From NCBI GenBank assembly GCA_003160755.1, contig QEXZ01000107.1, positions 1 through 5,471 on the forward strand: a stretch of DNA of 5,471 nt, written 5' to 3'. Both the position numbers and the translations under genes were made by a program. Source of the stretch: Methanomicrobiales archaeon (GTDB taxonomy: Archaea > Halobacteriota > Syntropharchaeia > Alkanophagales > Methanospirareceae). Shown here piece after piece: positions 1-5,451 of this stretch (the first letter of the stretch is position 1; every line of letters begins with the position of its first letter). The notes below the pieces were generated by a model. It made no database searches, had not been told where the DNA came from, and was given only the letters and a program-made list of their open reading frames with translations.

Positions 1-163
1 CTTTTACGTTTTTCGTATTTCCTTCAAACTGCTTTTCAACCGCGTTTGCAATTCCCGCACCGGCATTTTCCATTAGCTGTGCAGAAGAGAGCCCAAAGAA
101 TTTGCAGTTCTCATCTATGGCTGCCATTTCCGCTGATGATATATATTCCTCTTTTCCTTCCAT
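1..163 (-). CDS. nnr: NAD(P)H-hydrate epimerase (YjeF N-terminal domain), N-terminal fragment, probably of a bifunctional Nnr protein
   Basis: This gene is cut by the left edge; only its first 54 codons are visible, starting at the ATG at 163-161. The translation begins MEGKEEYISSAEMAAIDENC and continues FFGLSSAQLMENAGAGIANAV, which matches the start of the YjeF_N domain: an (I/V)(S/T)xxEM motif, then a helix with the LMENAG signature. The family epimerises R- and S-NAD(P)HX, the damaged hydrated forms of the nicotinamide cofactors, in the cytoplasm. In archaea this domain is usually fused to an ATP- or ADP-dependent dehydratase (NnrD), which would lie outside the window, so bifunctionality is inferred. 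The start is supported by an AAAGGA-type ribosome site about 7 bases upstream of the ATG. The gene is divergent from the KamA-family gene, with 118 bases between the two start codons. Confidence 0.85.
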   Translation of the reverse strand, partial: MEGKEEYISSAEMAAIDENCKFFGLSSAQLMENAGAGIANAVEKQFEGNTKNVK

Positions 164-281
164 ACTCTTTTCCTTTCCCCCTGATTGATTATTGCCGCTC
201 GGACAGCATCGCGTCCGTTACACTTATTCCTTTTTATTATACAAACGATTTATGTATTAATTAAATGAGGAGCTACAATCT
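164..281. promoter_or_regulatory. Divergent promoter region between nnr and the KamA-family gene
   Basis: This 118-base spacer separates two start codons pointing apart. An AT-rich stretch at about 231-241 (TTTTTATTATA) is the best TATA-box candidate for the plus-strand gene; initiation about 25 bases downstream would fall near 262-266, just before the GAGGAG ribosome site at 267-272, nine bases from the ATG at 282. Read on the minus strand the same stretch gives TATAATAAAAA, so it could also serve nnr with a leader of roughly 45 bases. A small inverted repeat, CGGAC at 200-204 and GTCCG at 213-217, lies between them. Assignment is by eye from archaeal promoter spacing. Confidence 0.4.
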
Positions 282-1379
282 ATGACCTGGCAAGAAGAAC
301 TCAGAGAGAACATTCGCACCATCGCGCAGTTAAAGAAACACATGGATTTGAGTCCCGAAGAGGAGGGGCAATTACGTGAAATTATGCGAATACACCCCAT
401 GAGCATTACCCTCTACTACATGTCCTTGATTGATGTAAATAATCCCGATGACCCCATTAGAAAGATGGCGGTTCCTTCAAAAGAAGAGTTGAATGTGATA
501 GGCAGCTATGACACGAGTGGCGAACGTGAAAACACAAAGATGCCCGGTCTACAGCACAAGTATCTGCAAACTGCTTTGATATTAGCAACGAATAGGTGTG
601 CTATGTATTGCAGGTACTGTTTCCGAAAAAGGCTGGTGGGGCTTCCTACAGCAGAGATAGTGCGTAGATTTAACGATGCGGTAACCTATATCGGCAATCA
701 CAAAGAGATTAATAATGTACTTATAACCGGCGGTGACCCGTTTGTATTGTCCACAAAGGTAATCAGGCAATTCCTGGATAAGCTCTCGGTTTTTTCGCAT
801 TTGGACTTCATACGATTCGGAACTCGAATTCCCGTGACGTTCCCGAATAGAATCCTGGAAGACGAAGAGCTGTTGACTTTATTAGCGAACACCACAGCGA
901 ACCGTAAAAGGGTATATGTGGTAACCCAATTTAACCACCCACGCGAAATCACACCGGACTCTGTGGCGGCAGTTGAGTCCCTCATTTATTCTGGCGTGAT
1001 AGTAAATAATCAAACTGTTTTACTGCATGGCGTGAATGATAATCCGGAAACTCTGGCTGAACTGCAGAATAAACTTGTCCGTATCGGCGTCAATCCCTAT
1101 TACATCTTCCAGTGTCGACCGGTAAAAAGAGTGAAGACACAGTTTCAGGTTCCTCTGTATAAAGGATATGAAATCGTAGAAGACGCCAAGAAGCTGCTTA
1201 ACGGGCATAGTAAACGGTTCAAGTACATCATGTCGCATCTGAGCGGCAAGATAGAGATTGTAGGGGTTATGGATGATTATATCTATTTCAAATATCATCA
1301 GGCAAAAGACTACGATAATATCGGGAAAATGTTTAAGAAAAAGCTAAATACGACCGCCGGATGGCTGGATGAATTGTAG
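282..1379 (+). CDS. KamA-family radical SAM protein (lysine 2,3-aminomutase-like, substrate uncertain)
   Basis: This complete 365-residue protein belongs to the radical SAM/PLP aminomutase family. The cluster motif CxxxCxxC is present as Cys106, Cys110 and Cys113, followed by the SAM-binding GGD at 150-152. Family blocks RFGTRIPVTFP (178-188), QFNHPREIT (216-224) and NQTVLLHGVND (243-253) follow. Lys323, in SHLSGKIEI, aligns with the lysine that carries PLP in lysine 2,3-aminomutase. Characterised relatives move the alpha-amino group of lysine or glutamate to the beta carbon. Here the two aspartates that bind the lysine side-chain amine in the clostridial enzyme (Asp293 and Asp330) appear to be replaced: the first aligns with Arg279 in QCRPV, and the glycine-rich segment before the PLP lysine is reduced. 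I therefore do not call it kamA; an acidic or different amino acid is more likely. The ATG at 282 has GAGGAG nine bases upstream. The TAG stop lies within the left end of the palindromic element. No neighbour indicates a pathway. Confidence 0.9.
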   Translation: MTWQEELRENIRTIAQLKKHMDLSPEEEGQLREIMRIHPMSITLYYMSLIDVNNPDDPIRKMAVPSKEELNVIGSYDTSGERENTKMPGLQHKYLQTALILATNRCAMYCRYCFRKRLVGLPTAEIVRRFNDAVTYIGNHKEINNVLITGGDPFVLSTKVIRQFLDKLSVFSHLDFIRFGTRIPVTFPNRILEDEELLTLLANTTANRKRVYVVTQFNHPREITPDSVAAVESLIYSGVIVNNQTVLLHGVNDNPETLAELQNKLVRIGVNPYYIFQCRPVKRVKTQFQVPLYKGYEIVEDAKKLLNGHSKRFKYIMSHLSGKIEIVGVMDDYIYFKYHQAKDYDNIGKMFKKKLNTTAGWLDEL

Positions 1380-1503
1380 TCATTCTCGTAATAAATTGCA
1401 AATAATGAACCACGAGATTTCACGAGATTAACACAAGATTGTTATTATTGCTATCTCGTGAAAATCTGTGTAATCTGGTGGTTAATAATTTTCGGAATGA
1501 CTA
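1377..1503. repeat. Long imperfect palindrome with perfect 9-bp terminal inverted repeats (MITE-like or transcription-termination hairpin)
   Basis: The ends are perfect inverted repeats, TAGTCATTC at 1377-1385 and GAATGACTA at 1495-1503. Inside, 1401-1440 pairs with 1451-1490: about eight in ten positions match by eye if one or two gaps are allowed. The left arm contains tandem CACGAGATT-type units about 10 bases apart (1411-1440), and the right arm carries them inverted. About ten bases (1441-1450) form the loop. The element fills the gap between two convergent genes: it starts on the KamA-family stop codon and ends five bases before the DUF167 stop. A transcript from either strand could fold into a long hairpin. 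The unit resembles the CACGGATTTACAC-type dispersed repeats seen in many prokaryotic genomes; whether this copy is mobile cannot be told from one locus. Confidence 0.75.
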
Positions 1504-1508
1504 TAACT

Positions 1509-1745
1509 TTAATCAATCTCTACCACCTTATTTTTAGAAGTCCGACCTTTAACAATCCTGATTGATGACTTCGGCTTTGAGGAGTATTTCGCCAGTATTT
1601 CAACAAGCCTTTTATTTGCCTTTCCTTCCTTCGCAGGTGCATCAACGTTTACCCTTAAAATGCCTCCTTCTGTTTGTTCCACCTTTGCCTTTTTCGAGTT
1701 GGGAACAACTTTAACGTTAACTCTAACCTGTGTTTTTACCGACAT
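1509..1745 (-). CDS. DUF167 (YggU-family) protein
   Basis: This complete 78-residue protein matches the small DUF167/YggU family in both length and motifs. It has the opening strand VKVVPNSKK (11-19), the central signature VNVDAPAKEGKANKRLVEIL (32-51) in which AKEGKAN is nearly invariant, and the closing GRTSKNKVVEI (67-77). The family is conserved from bacteria to humans, folds as a small alpha/beta domain and has no established biochemical function. The ATG at 1745-1743 has an AAGGA-type ribosome site about nine bases upstream. The protein is probably cytoplasmic: it has no signal peptide or membrane segment. It converges with the KamA-family gene and is flanked on both sides by related CACxGATTTACAC-type repeats. 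Threonine synthase lies upstream on the same strand, but the 117-base gap with its own TATA candidate suggests separate transcription. Confidence 0.88.
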   Translation of the reverse strand: MSVKTQVRVNVKVVPNSKKAKVEQTEGGILRVNVDAPAKEGKANKRLVEILAKYSSKPKSSIRIVKGRTSKNKVVEID

Positions 1746-1761
1746 AGTTCAGGTTCCTTGT

Positions 1762-1796
1762 AGTTGTATATAATCTATAACTACCTTCTATTTAAG
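1762..1796 (-). promoter_or_regulatory. Probable promoter of the DUF167 gene
   Basis: On the minus strand, CTTAAATAGA (1796-1787) resembles an archaeal TATA box. Initiation about 25 bases downstream would fall near 1765, giving a leader of about 20 bases that contains the AAGGA site. A second AT-rich stretch, GATTATATAC (1774-1765), is closer to the ATG and less well placed. The TATA candidate directly abuts the repeat at 1796-1824. Confidence 0.35.
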
Positions 1797-1824
1797 ACAC
1801 GGATTTACACCGATTTACACCGAG
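1796..1824 (+). repeat. Short tandem CACxGATTTACAC-type repeat
   Basis: The segment consists of back-to-back 10- to 11-base units, CGGATTTACAC then CGATTTACAC then CGA, preceded by GACA. It matches the internal units of the palindrome at 1377-1503 (CACGAGATT and CACAGATT), so it looks like a lone or remnant copy of the same dispersed family. No complementary arm is visible nearby. Confidence 0.6.
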
Positions 1825-1862
1825 TTATTTGATCTTACATTGTTAGTTTTTTTTTCTCGCTA

Positions 1863-3089
1863 TTATAGTAACTCTTTCATCATCTTCCTGACTACATCCA
1901 CGTCTGCATCCACCTCTTTCGGCGATTCGCATATTTTTATCACGCGTTCCGGGTCTTTCAATAAATGCCCGGTGGTGATGCATACAATCTTCTCATCTCG
2001 GTCTATTTCGCCCAGCGTGACTAATTTCTTCAGCCCGGCAATAGAAGCCGCACTTGCTGGTTCTACGCCTATGCCTTCCAACCTTGCCAATTCGAGCTGC
2101 GATTCCGTTATCTCATCGTCAGTTACCGATTCCGCAACGCCACCAGAAGTTCTAATGGCATGCAACGCCTTTGCTGCGTTCACGGGATTGCCTATTCTTA
2201 TCGCAGATGCAATGGTTTCTGGTTTGTCTTCGGGTGTTATCTCCGCTTTACCGTCCTCAAACGCATTCACTATTGGTCTCGCACCTGCTGCCTGAATGCC
2301 CGTCATCTTTGGTATAGAATCTGTGATACCCAGCGTCTTCAACTCTGAAAACCCTTTAAAAATCGCACTTATGTTCCCTGCATTTCCCACCGGCAGAATC
2401 ACGTGGTCTGGAGCTTTCCAACCGAGCTTTTCCGCAACCTCAAACGCGATTGTCTTCTGCCCTTCCAACCGATAGGGATTCACGGAATTCAATAAATAAA
2501 GTTTCTCTTCTTCGCATATCACCCGCACTATCCTCAACGCATCGTCAAAATTACCTCGTAGCGAGAATATTTTTGCACCGTGCATCATCGCCTGTGCTAC
2601 TTTCCCTAATGCTACTTTTCCCTTTGGCAGCATAACATAACAAGGAAAACCAGCTTTTGCAGCAAAAATCGCAAGCGATGCGGAAGTATTGCCCGTAGAT
2701 GCACATGCTACGCCTTTTACACCCAGTTCCACCGCTTTTGTTACACCAACGGTCATCCCACGGTCTTTAAACGACCCGGAAGGGTTAAGTCCTTCATGTT
2801 TCACCCATAGGTCATCAACACCGCTGGATTTCGCGAGTCTATCGCACCTGTACAAAGGCGTGTTGCCTTCGTTTATCGTTACAGGTTTTGTTTCTTCCGC
2901 GAAGGGCAATAAAACACGGTATTTCCATACGCCTTCCCCTCGCGCCTTTACGATTCTATCTGCGTCTATTTTCGAATAATCGTGTTTTATATCCAGCAAA
3001 CCGCCGCATTTCCTGCACGTATATACTACGTCTTCCTTAGAGAACCGTGCACCGCATCTTATGCATTCTACTTTGTATTCTTCGGTCAT
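1863..3089 (-). CDS. thrC: Threonine synthase (PLP-dependent, zinc-ribbon type)
   Basis: This 408-residue enzyme converts O-phosphohomoserine to threonine and phosphate, the last step of threonine synthesis from aspartate. It opens with a zinc ribbon, Cys9-x2-Cys12 and Cys25-x2-Cys28, typical of archaeal and many bacterial threonine synthases. The PLP lysine is Lys108 in SGSFKDRGM (104-112). The substrate and cofactor loop STGNTSAS (131-138), the phosphate-binding PVGNAGN (233-239) and the C-terminal ITTGHLLKDP (371-380) are all intact. INEGNTPL (72-79) is the usual N-terminal block. I place the start at the ATG at 3089-3087 because AAGGTG, matching the archaeal anti-SD partner, lies six bases upstream and the protein then begins just before the zinc ribbon. 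The frame stays open to a TTG at 3146, but those 19 codons cover the probable promoter and leader and are unlike the family. The other homoserine-pathway genes are not in the window. Confidence 0.95.
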   Translation of the reverse strand: MTEEYKVECIRCGARFSKEDVVYTCRKCGGLLDIKHDYSKIDADRIVKARGEGVWKYRVLLPFAEETKPVTINEGNTPLYRCDRLAKSSGVDDLWVKHEGLNPSGSFKDRGMTVGVTKAVELGVKGVACASTGNTSASLAIFAAKAGFPCYVMLPKGKVALGKVAQAMMHGAKIFSLRGNFDDALRIVRVICEEEKLYLLNSVNPYRLEGQKTIAFEVAEKLGWKAPDHVILPVGNAGNISAIFKGFSELKTLGITDSIPKMTGIQAAGARPIVNAFEDGKAEITPEDKPETIASAIRIGNPVNAAKALHAIRTSGGVAESVTDDEITESQLELARLEGIGVEPASAASIAGLKKLVTLGEIDRDEKIVCITTGHLLKDPERVIKICESPKEVDADVDVVRKMMKELL

Positions 3090-3134
3090 GCAAGACACCT
3101 TATTTATAATTGTACATACACTAAAAGGATAAGA

Positions 3135-3142
3135 TAATATAA
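3135..3142 (-). promoter_or_regulatory. TATA-box candidate for threonine synthase
   Basis: Read on the minus strand this is TTATATTA. Initiation about 26 bases downstream would fall near 3112, giving a leader of about 23 bases that includes the AAGGTG site at 3101-3096. The spacing fits archaeal transcription well. The other AT-rich run, TTATAAATA at about 3103-3111, is too close to the ATG to serve a transcript with a leader. Confidence 0.45.
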
Positions 3143-3149
3143 TCAATTA

Positions 3150-3199
3150 CAAGAGAAAGAACAAAAGAGTTACTTAAAGGATAGATAGGATAAAAAGAA
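3150..3199 (-). terminator. Pyrimidine-rich stretch after the ATPase remnant, possible oligo-T terminator
   Basis: Immediately after the TGA stop at 3204-3202, the minus strand reads TTCTTTTT (3199-3192), followed by further T-rich tracts down to about 3150. Archaeal RNA polymerase can terminate on oligo-T runs without a hairpin, and none is visible here. It lies between the ATPase remnant and the threonine synthase promoter, both on the minus strand. Confidence 0.35.
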
Positions 3200-3201
3200 T
3201 T

Positions 3202-3910
3202 TCAAAACAGCCACTTCCATAGCGGTGTAACCTTTATTCGCTTACCCTTAAATTCTTCCTCTGCTTCATAATCCCATGTGATTATCAGCATATTGTCGCA
3301 GTTCAGCTCTTCACTCGCTTTTATCAACGCTCTCTTTTCCCACATCTCTATCTCTTCCCTGCTTGAAGCGTAAGTTACCTGAATGAGCTGCTTTATTTTC
3401 GAACCGTCTTTCAAAACAAAATCCACTTCTCTCTGTTGTTTATCTTTCCAGTAATAGACTTCTCTCACGGGACTTGCCGTTTTTCTTCTCATTAACTCCA
3501 CGGCAACCACATTTTCCATTAATCTACCTGCGTCTTCTGAAAATTTGAAGCCCGAAAAATTCGCAAGCCCTGGATCTATGGCGTAAAGTTTCCGGGGATA
3601 TTGTAATTGGTCTTTAACTTTGTAAGAGAAAATTTTGAGGTCAAAGAAAAGAAAAGCTTCTTTCATTATATAGAAGTATTTCTCTAACGTTGGAACCGAG
3701 ATTTTAATCAACACCGCTTTTCAAAAGTTCCTTTATGGTCAAAAACATCAAATACGTCTTTCCCGCTCTTCTCGGACCTATAACGTCATTTATTAAGTCA
3801 CTTTCCACTTTCAGTTCTATATCTCTCGCCTTCGCTTTCGGCAGTTCGCTTCGCTCGCTTCTCCAATATTCCTCTATCACCATCCTCAATCTTTCTTTAC
3901 GATTTTCCAT
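3202..3910 (-). pseudogene. Decayed AAA ATPase with C-terminal DUF4143 domain (internal deletion plus frame change)
   Basis: Two pieces of one ATPase family lie next to each other in different frames. The 5' piece (3910-3704) starts MENRKERLRM and carries the Walker A motif GPRRAGKT (residues 45-52), then ends ELLKSGVD and a stop. The 3' piece (about 3714-3202, 170 codons at most) starts within the DUF4143 linker (ISVPTLEKYF) and includes SYKVKDQL, YAIDPGL, LMENVVAVEL, REVDFVL and a normal C-terminus. Intact relatives are about 400 residues and have Walker B, sensor residues and a lid between these pieces; roughly 170 residues are missing. The family is common in archaea and bacteria, often in many copies, and its role is unclear. 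The ATG at 3910 lacks a ribosome site; a frame extension to a TTG at 3994 is unlikely to be coding. The frame change lies between 3704 and 3723. An active ATPase is not expected. Confidence 0.85.
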
Positions 3911-3958
3911 GATATCGTTAAATAAAATTAATGATATACAAATCCAATAGGATATCAT
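3909..3958. promoter_or_regulatory. AT-rich promoter area of the ATPase remnant with ATGATATC inverted repeats
   Basis: On the minus strand TGTATATCAT (3940-3931) is centred about 26 bases before the ATG at 3910, which would fit a leaderless transcript and explain the missing ribosome site. ATGATATC at 3909-3916 and GATATCAT at 3951-3958 form a perfect 8-base inverted repeat, and ATGATAT recurs at 3931-3937. This could be an operator or chance in AT-rich DNA. Confidence 0.3.
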
Positions 3959-3976
3959 AGTAAAGACAGGCATATA

Positions 3977-3991
3977 TTTATATATATATTT
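3977..3991 (+). promoter_or_regulatory. TATA-box candidate for the UbiA-family/GT39 operon
   Basis: The run TTTATATATATATTT is a strong TATA-like element. Initiation about 25 bases downstream would fall near 4008-4012, giving a leader of about 70 bases that ends with the AAAGGAG ribosome site at 4064-4070, eight bases before the ATG. I see no convincing riboswitch or stable hairpin in that leader. Confidence 0.5.
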
Positions 3992-4078
3992 CAAATTAAA
4001 TTTTGTTTTCCGATGATGTATAGCACCTGAACTCGCTATGGGGAAGGGATACTGTACGATAGTAAAGGAGAAGTTTAA

Positions 4079-4963
4079 ATGCTAAAAGACCTTATAATCT
4101 CGATGCGACCAAAGCAATGGTATAAGAACTTAATTTTATTTGTCGGCATAGTATTTTCTCGCAACTTGTTCGATTTTTCTATGTGGTTCAGTGTAATTTC
4201 TGCATTTATAATTTTTTGTATGCTTTCCGGGGGCGATTACATGATTAATGATATTTTAGACATGGAAAGAGATAAGAAGCATCCAACAAAACGTAAAAGA
4301 CCGATTGCTTCAGGGAGCTTAAAGAAATCCCATGCTATTTTGTTCGCCTCGCTATTGATAATCCTTGCTTTGAGCGGGTCGTATTTGATTAATTCCCTGT
4401 TTTTCATCGTATCAATTATGTTCTTCTTTCTTCATAACGCATACACGCTGTTTTTGAAGCATATAATTCTCGTTGATGTTCTAACGATCTCAACTAATTT
4501 TGTGATAAGAGCAATTGCTGGATGCTTGGCAATAAGTGTTTTAATCTCTCCCTGGCTCATAATATGCGCATTTCTGCTCGCGTTGTTTTTAGCACTTGGA
4601 AAGCGAAGGCATGAGCTGGTTTTGTTGGGCGAAGAAGCGAAGGGGCATCGCAAAATTCTTGAAGAGTATTCAACCGAGATGCTTGACCAGATGATTGGCA
4701 TCGCCTCGGGTGCGTTGATTATATCGTATTCTCTGTATACCTTTCTTGCTGATAATATTTACATGATGCTCACGATTCCCTTTGCAGTTTATGGCCTTTT
4801 CAGGTATCTGTTTTTGGTTCATGCAAAGAACTTTGGCGGCGAGACAGAGAGGATATTTAAAGATAAGGGGATGCTGCTCAGCATGATTTTGTGGGCTGTT
4901 TTGGTTGTTTTGATTCTTTATGGGGTTCCTGATGTGGTGGTTAGGGTTGTGGGAGGGGTTTAA
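4079..4963 (+). CDS. UbiA-superfamily prenyltransferase, decaprenyl-phosphate phosphoribosyltransferase-like
   Basis: This complete 294-residue integral membrane protein resembles the UbiA subgroup that transfers phosphoribose from PRPP to a polyprenyl phosphate (the mycobacterial Rv3806c type). It opens with SMRPKQWYKNLILF (8-21), a hallmark of that subgroup. The first Asp-rich motif is NDILDMERD (Asn57, Asp58, Asp61, Asp65), followed by HPTKRKRPIASG (68-79). The second active-site block is YTLFLKHIILVD (122-133), and ISPWL and LALGKRRHEL (156-180) follow. About eight or nine hydrophobic helices are apparent. The product would be a lipid-linked phosphoribose, the precursor of lipid-linked pentose donors for surface glycans; this exact activity is inferred from similarity. 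The ATG has AAAGGAG eight bases upstream. The stop is two bases before the GTG of the GT39 gene, so they are almost certainly cotranscribed. A quinone- or ether-lipid-type UbiA prenyltransferase is less likely given the N-terminal and LGKRRHEL motifs. Confidence 0.85.
   Translation: MLKDLIISMRPKQWYKNLILFVGIVFSRNLFDFSMWFSVISAFIIFCMLSGGDYMINDILDMERDKKHPTKRKRPIASGSLKKSHAILFASLLIILALSGSYLINSLFFIVSIMFFFLHNAYTLFLKHIILVDVLTISTNFVIRAIAGCLAISVLISPWLIICAFLLALFLALGKRRHELVLLGEEAKGHRKILEEYSTEMLDQMIGIASGALIISYSLYTFLADNIYMMLTIPFAVYGLFRYLFLVHAKNFGGETERIFKDKGMLLSMILWAVLVVLILYGVPDVVVRVVGGV
4952..4956 (+). promoter_or_regulatory. Ribosome-binding site deciding the GTG start of the GT39 gene
   Basis: GGAGG lies within the last codons of the UbiA-family gene and nine bases before the GTG at 4966. 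The next in-frame ATG, at 4987, has no such site, so the GTG is preferred. Confidence 0.6.
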
Positions 4964-4965
4964 GG

Positions 4966-5394
4966 GTGTCAATTAGATTTGAACAAATGAGTTGGGGGGA
5001 TACAACAAAAAACTCTATTATTAACAATAAATGGATAATTCTGGTGCCATTTGTGCTTTATCTAATTTTAGCCATAGGAAGAGCTTGTACAAGTATGCCT
5101 TGGTGCGACGAAGCGTGGTTTGCCAGTTCTGCGGTGAATTTGGCAAGAAATGGATTTATGGGAAATACTATCTTTGTTGAAGGAGCTACTCCCTGGCAAG
5201 CCATAGGCCAATATACCTTTTACCAACCCCCGCTATACTTTTTAACAGAAGCATTACCTTTTAAATTATTTGGTGTCGGTCTCTTCCAGGTGCGCTTTAT
5301 AAGCATATTTTGGGGATTAATAGGTCTAATAGCCATTTATTACCTTGCTAACCTATATTTAAGAGTTTATATGCTCCGTCTACTCTATATTTAA
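4966..5394 (+). CDS. GT39-type membrane glycosyltransferase, truncated N-terminal part
   Basis: These 142 codons match the N-terminus of dolichyl-phosphate-mannose/ArnT-like (GT39) glycosyltransferases, which transfer sugars from polyprenyl-phosphate donors on the outer face of the membrane. A first membrane helix spans about residues 23-40. The external loop has the family's acidic pair in MPWCDEAWFASSAVNLARNG (Asp48, Glu49). Next come YQPPLYFL (86-93) and a helix with RFISIFWGLIGLIAIYYLA (110-128). Intact members have roughly 450-600 residues and many helices, so about three quarters is missing. The typical sequence fades after about residue 130, and a stop follows at 5392-5394. The +1 and +2 frames also stop by about 5430, and none looks like a continuation, so a simple single-base frameshift does not explain the loss; insertion, deletion or rearrangement near 5356 is more likely. 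It lies in an operon with the UbiA-family gene, suggesting a shared glycan pathway. The fragment is unlikely to be active. Confidence 0.75.
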   Translation: MSIRFEQMSWGDTTKNSIINNKWIILVPFVLYLILAIGRACTSMPWCDEAWFASSAVNLARNGFMGNTIFVEGATPWQAIGQYTFYQPPLYFLTEALPFKLFGVGLFQVRFISIFWGLIGLIAIYYLANLYLRVYMLRLLYI

Positions 5395-5451
5395 CAAAAA
5401 GGCTTCAGACGGTGCTTAGAAAGCATTAATAGCTCATCATTGCTCTTAAAT
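5357..5451. repeat. Inverted repeat bracketing the point where GT39 similarity ends
   Basis: ATTTAAGAG at 5357-5365 is the exact reverse complement of CTCTTAAAT at 5443-5451. The left copy begins at codon 131 of the GT39 reading frame, where family resemblance fades. It could mark the edge of an inserted or rearranged segment, but a 9-base match in AT-rich DNA may be chance. Confidence 0.3.

Noticed and set aside
46..264. A plus-strand reading frame of 72 codons across the nnr start and the divergent spacer.
   Set aside because: It overlaps the clearly recognisable nnr N-terminus on the other strand, has no recognisable motif and covers the promoter region.
1411..1440. CRISPR-like spaced repeats near 1411-1440 and 1796-1824.
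   Set aside because: The units are about 10 bases long with no spacers between them, so they are short tandem units of a dispersed repeat and not a CRISPR array.
1847..1855. Run of nine T residues just beyond the end of threonine synthase.
   Set aside because: The run is T-rich on the plus strand, so it is oligo-A for the minus-strand threonine synthase transcript and cannot act as its oligo-T terminator; no plus-strand gene ends nearby.
1840..2295. A plus-strand reading frame of 151 codons inside threonine synthase.
   Set aside because: It is antisense to the well-conserved C-terminal half of threonine synthase and its Ser/Ala-rich composition is what reverse-strand reading of that gene gives.
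3090..3146. Upstream extension of threonine synthase to a TTG at 3146.
   Set aside because: The added 19 residues do not resemble the family, there is no ribosome site for that TTG, and the stretch contains the probable TATA box and leader.
4011..4030. C/D box-like sRNA motifs (ATGATGT and CTGA) in the leader of the UbiA-family gene.
   Set aside because: The C box is imperfect, only about seven bases separate it from CTGA where a guide needs around twelve, and no second box pair follows.
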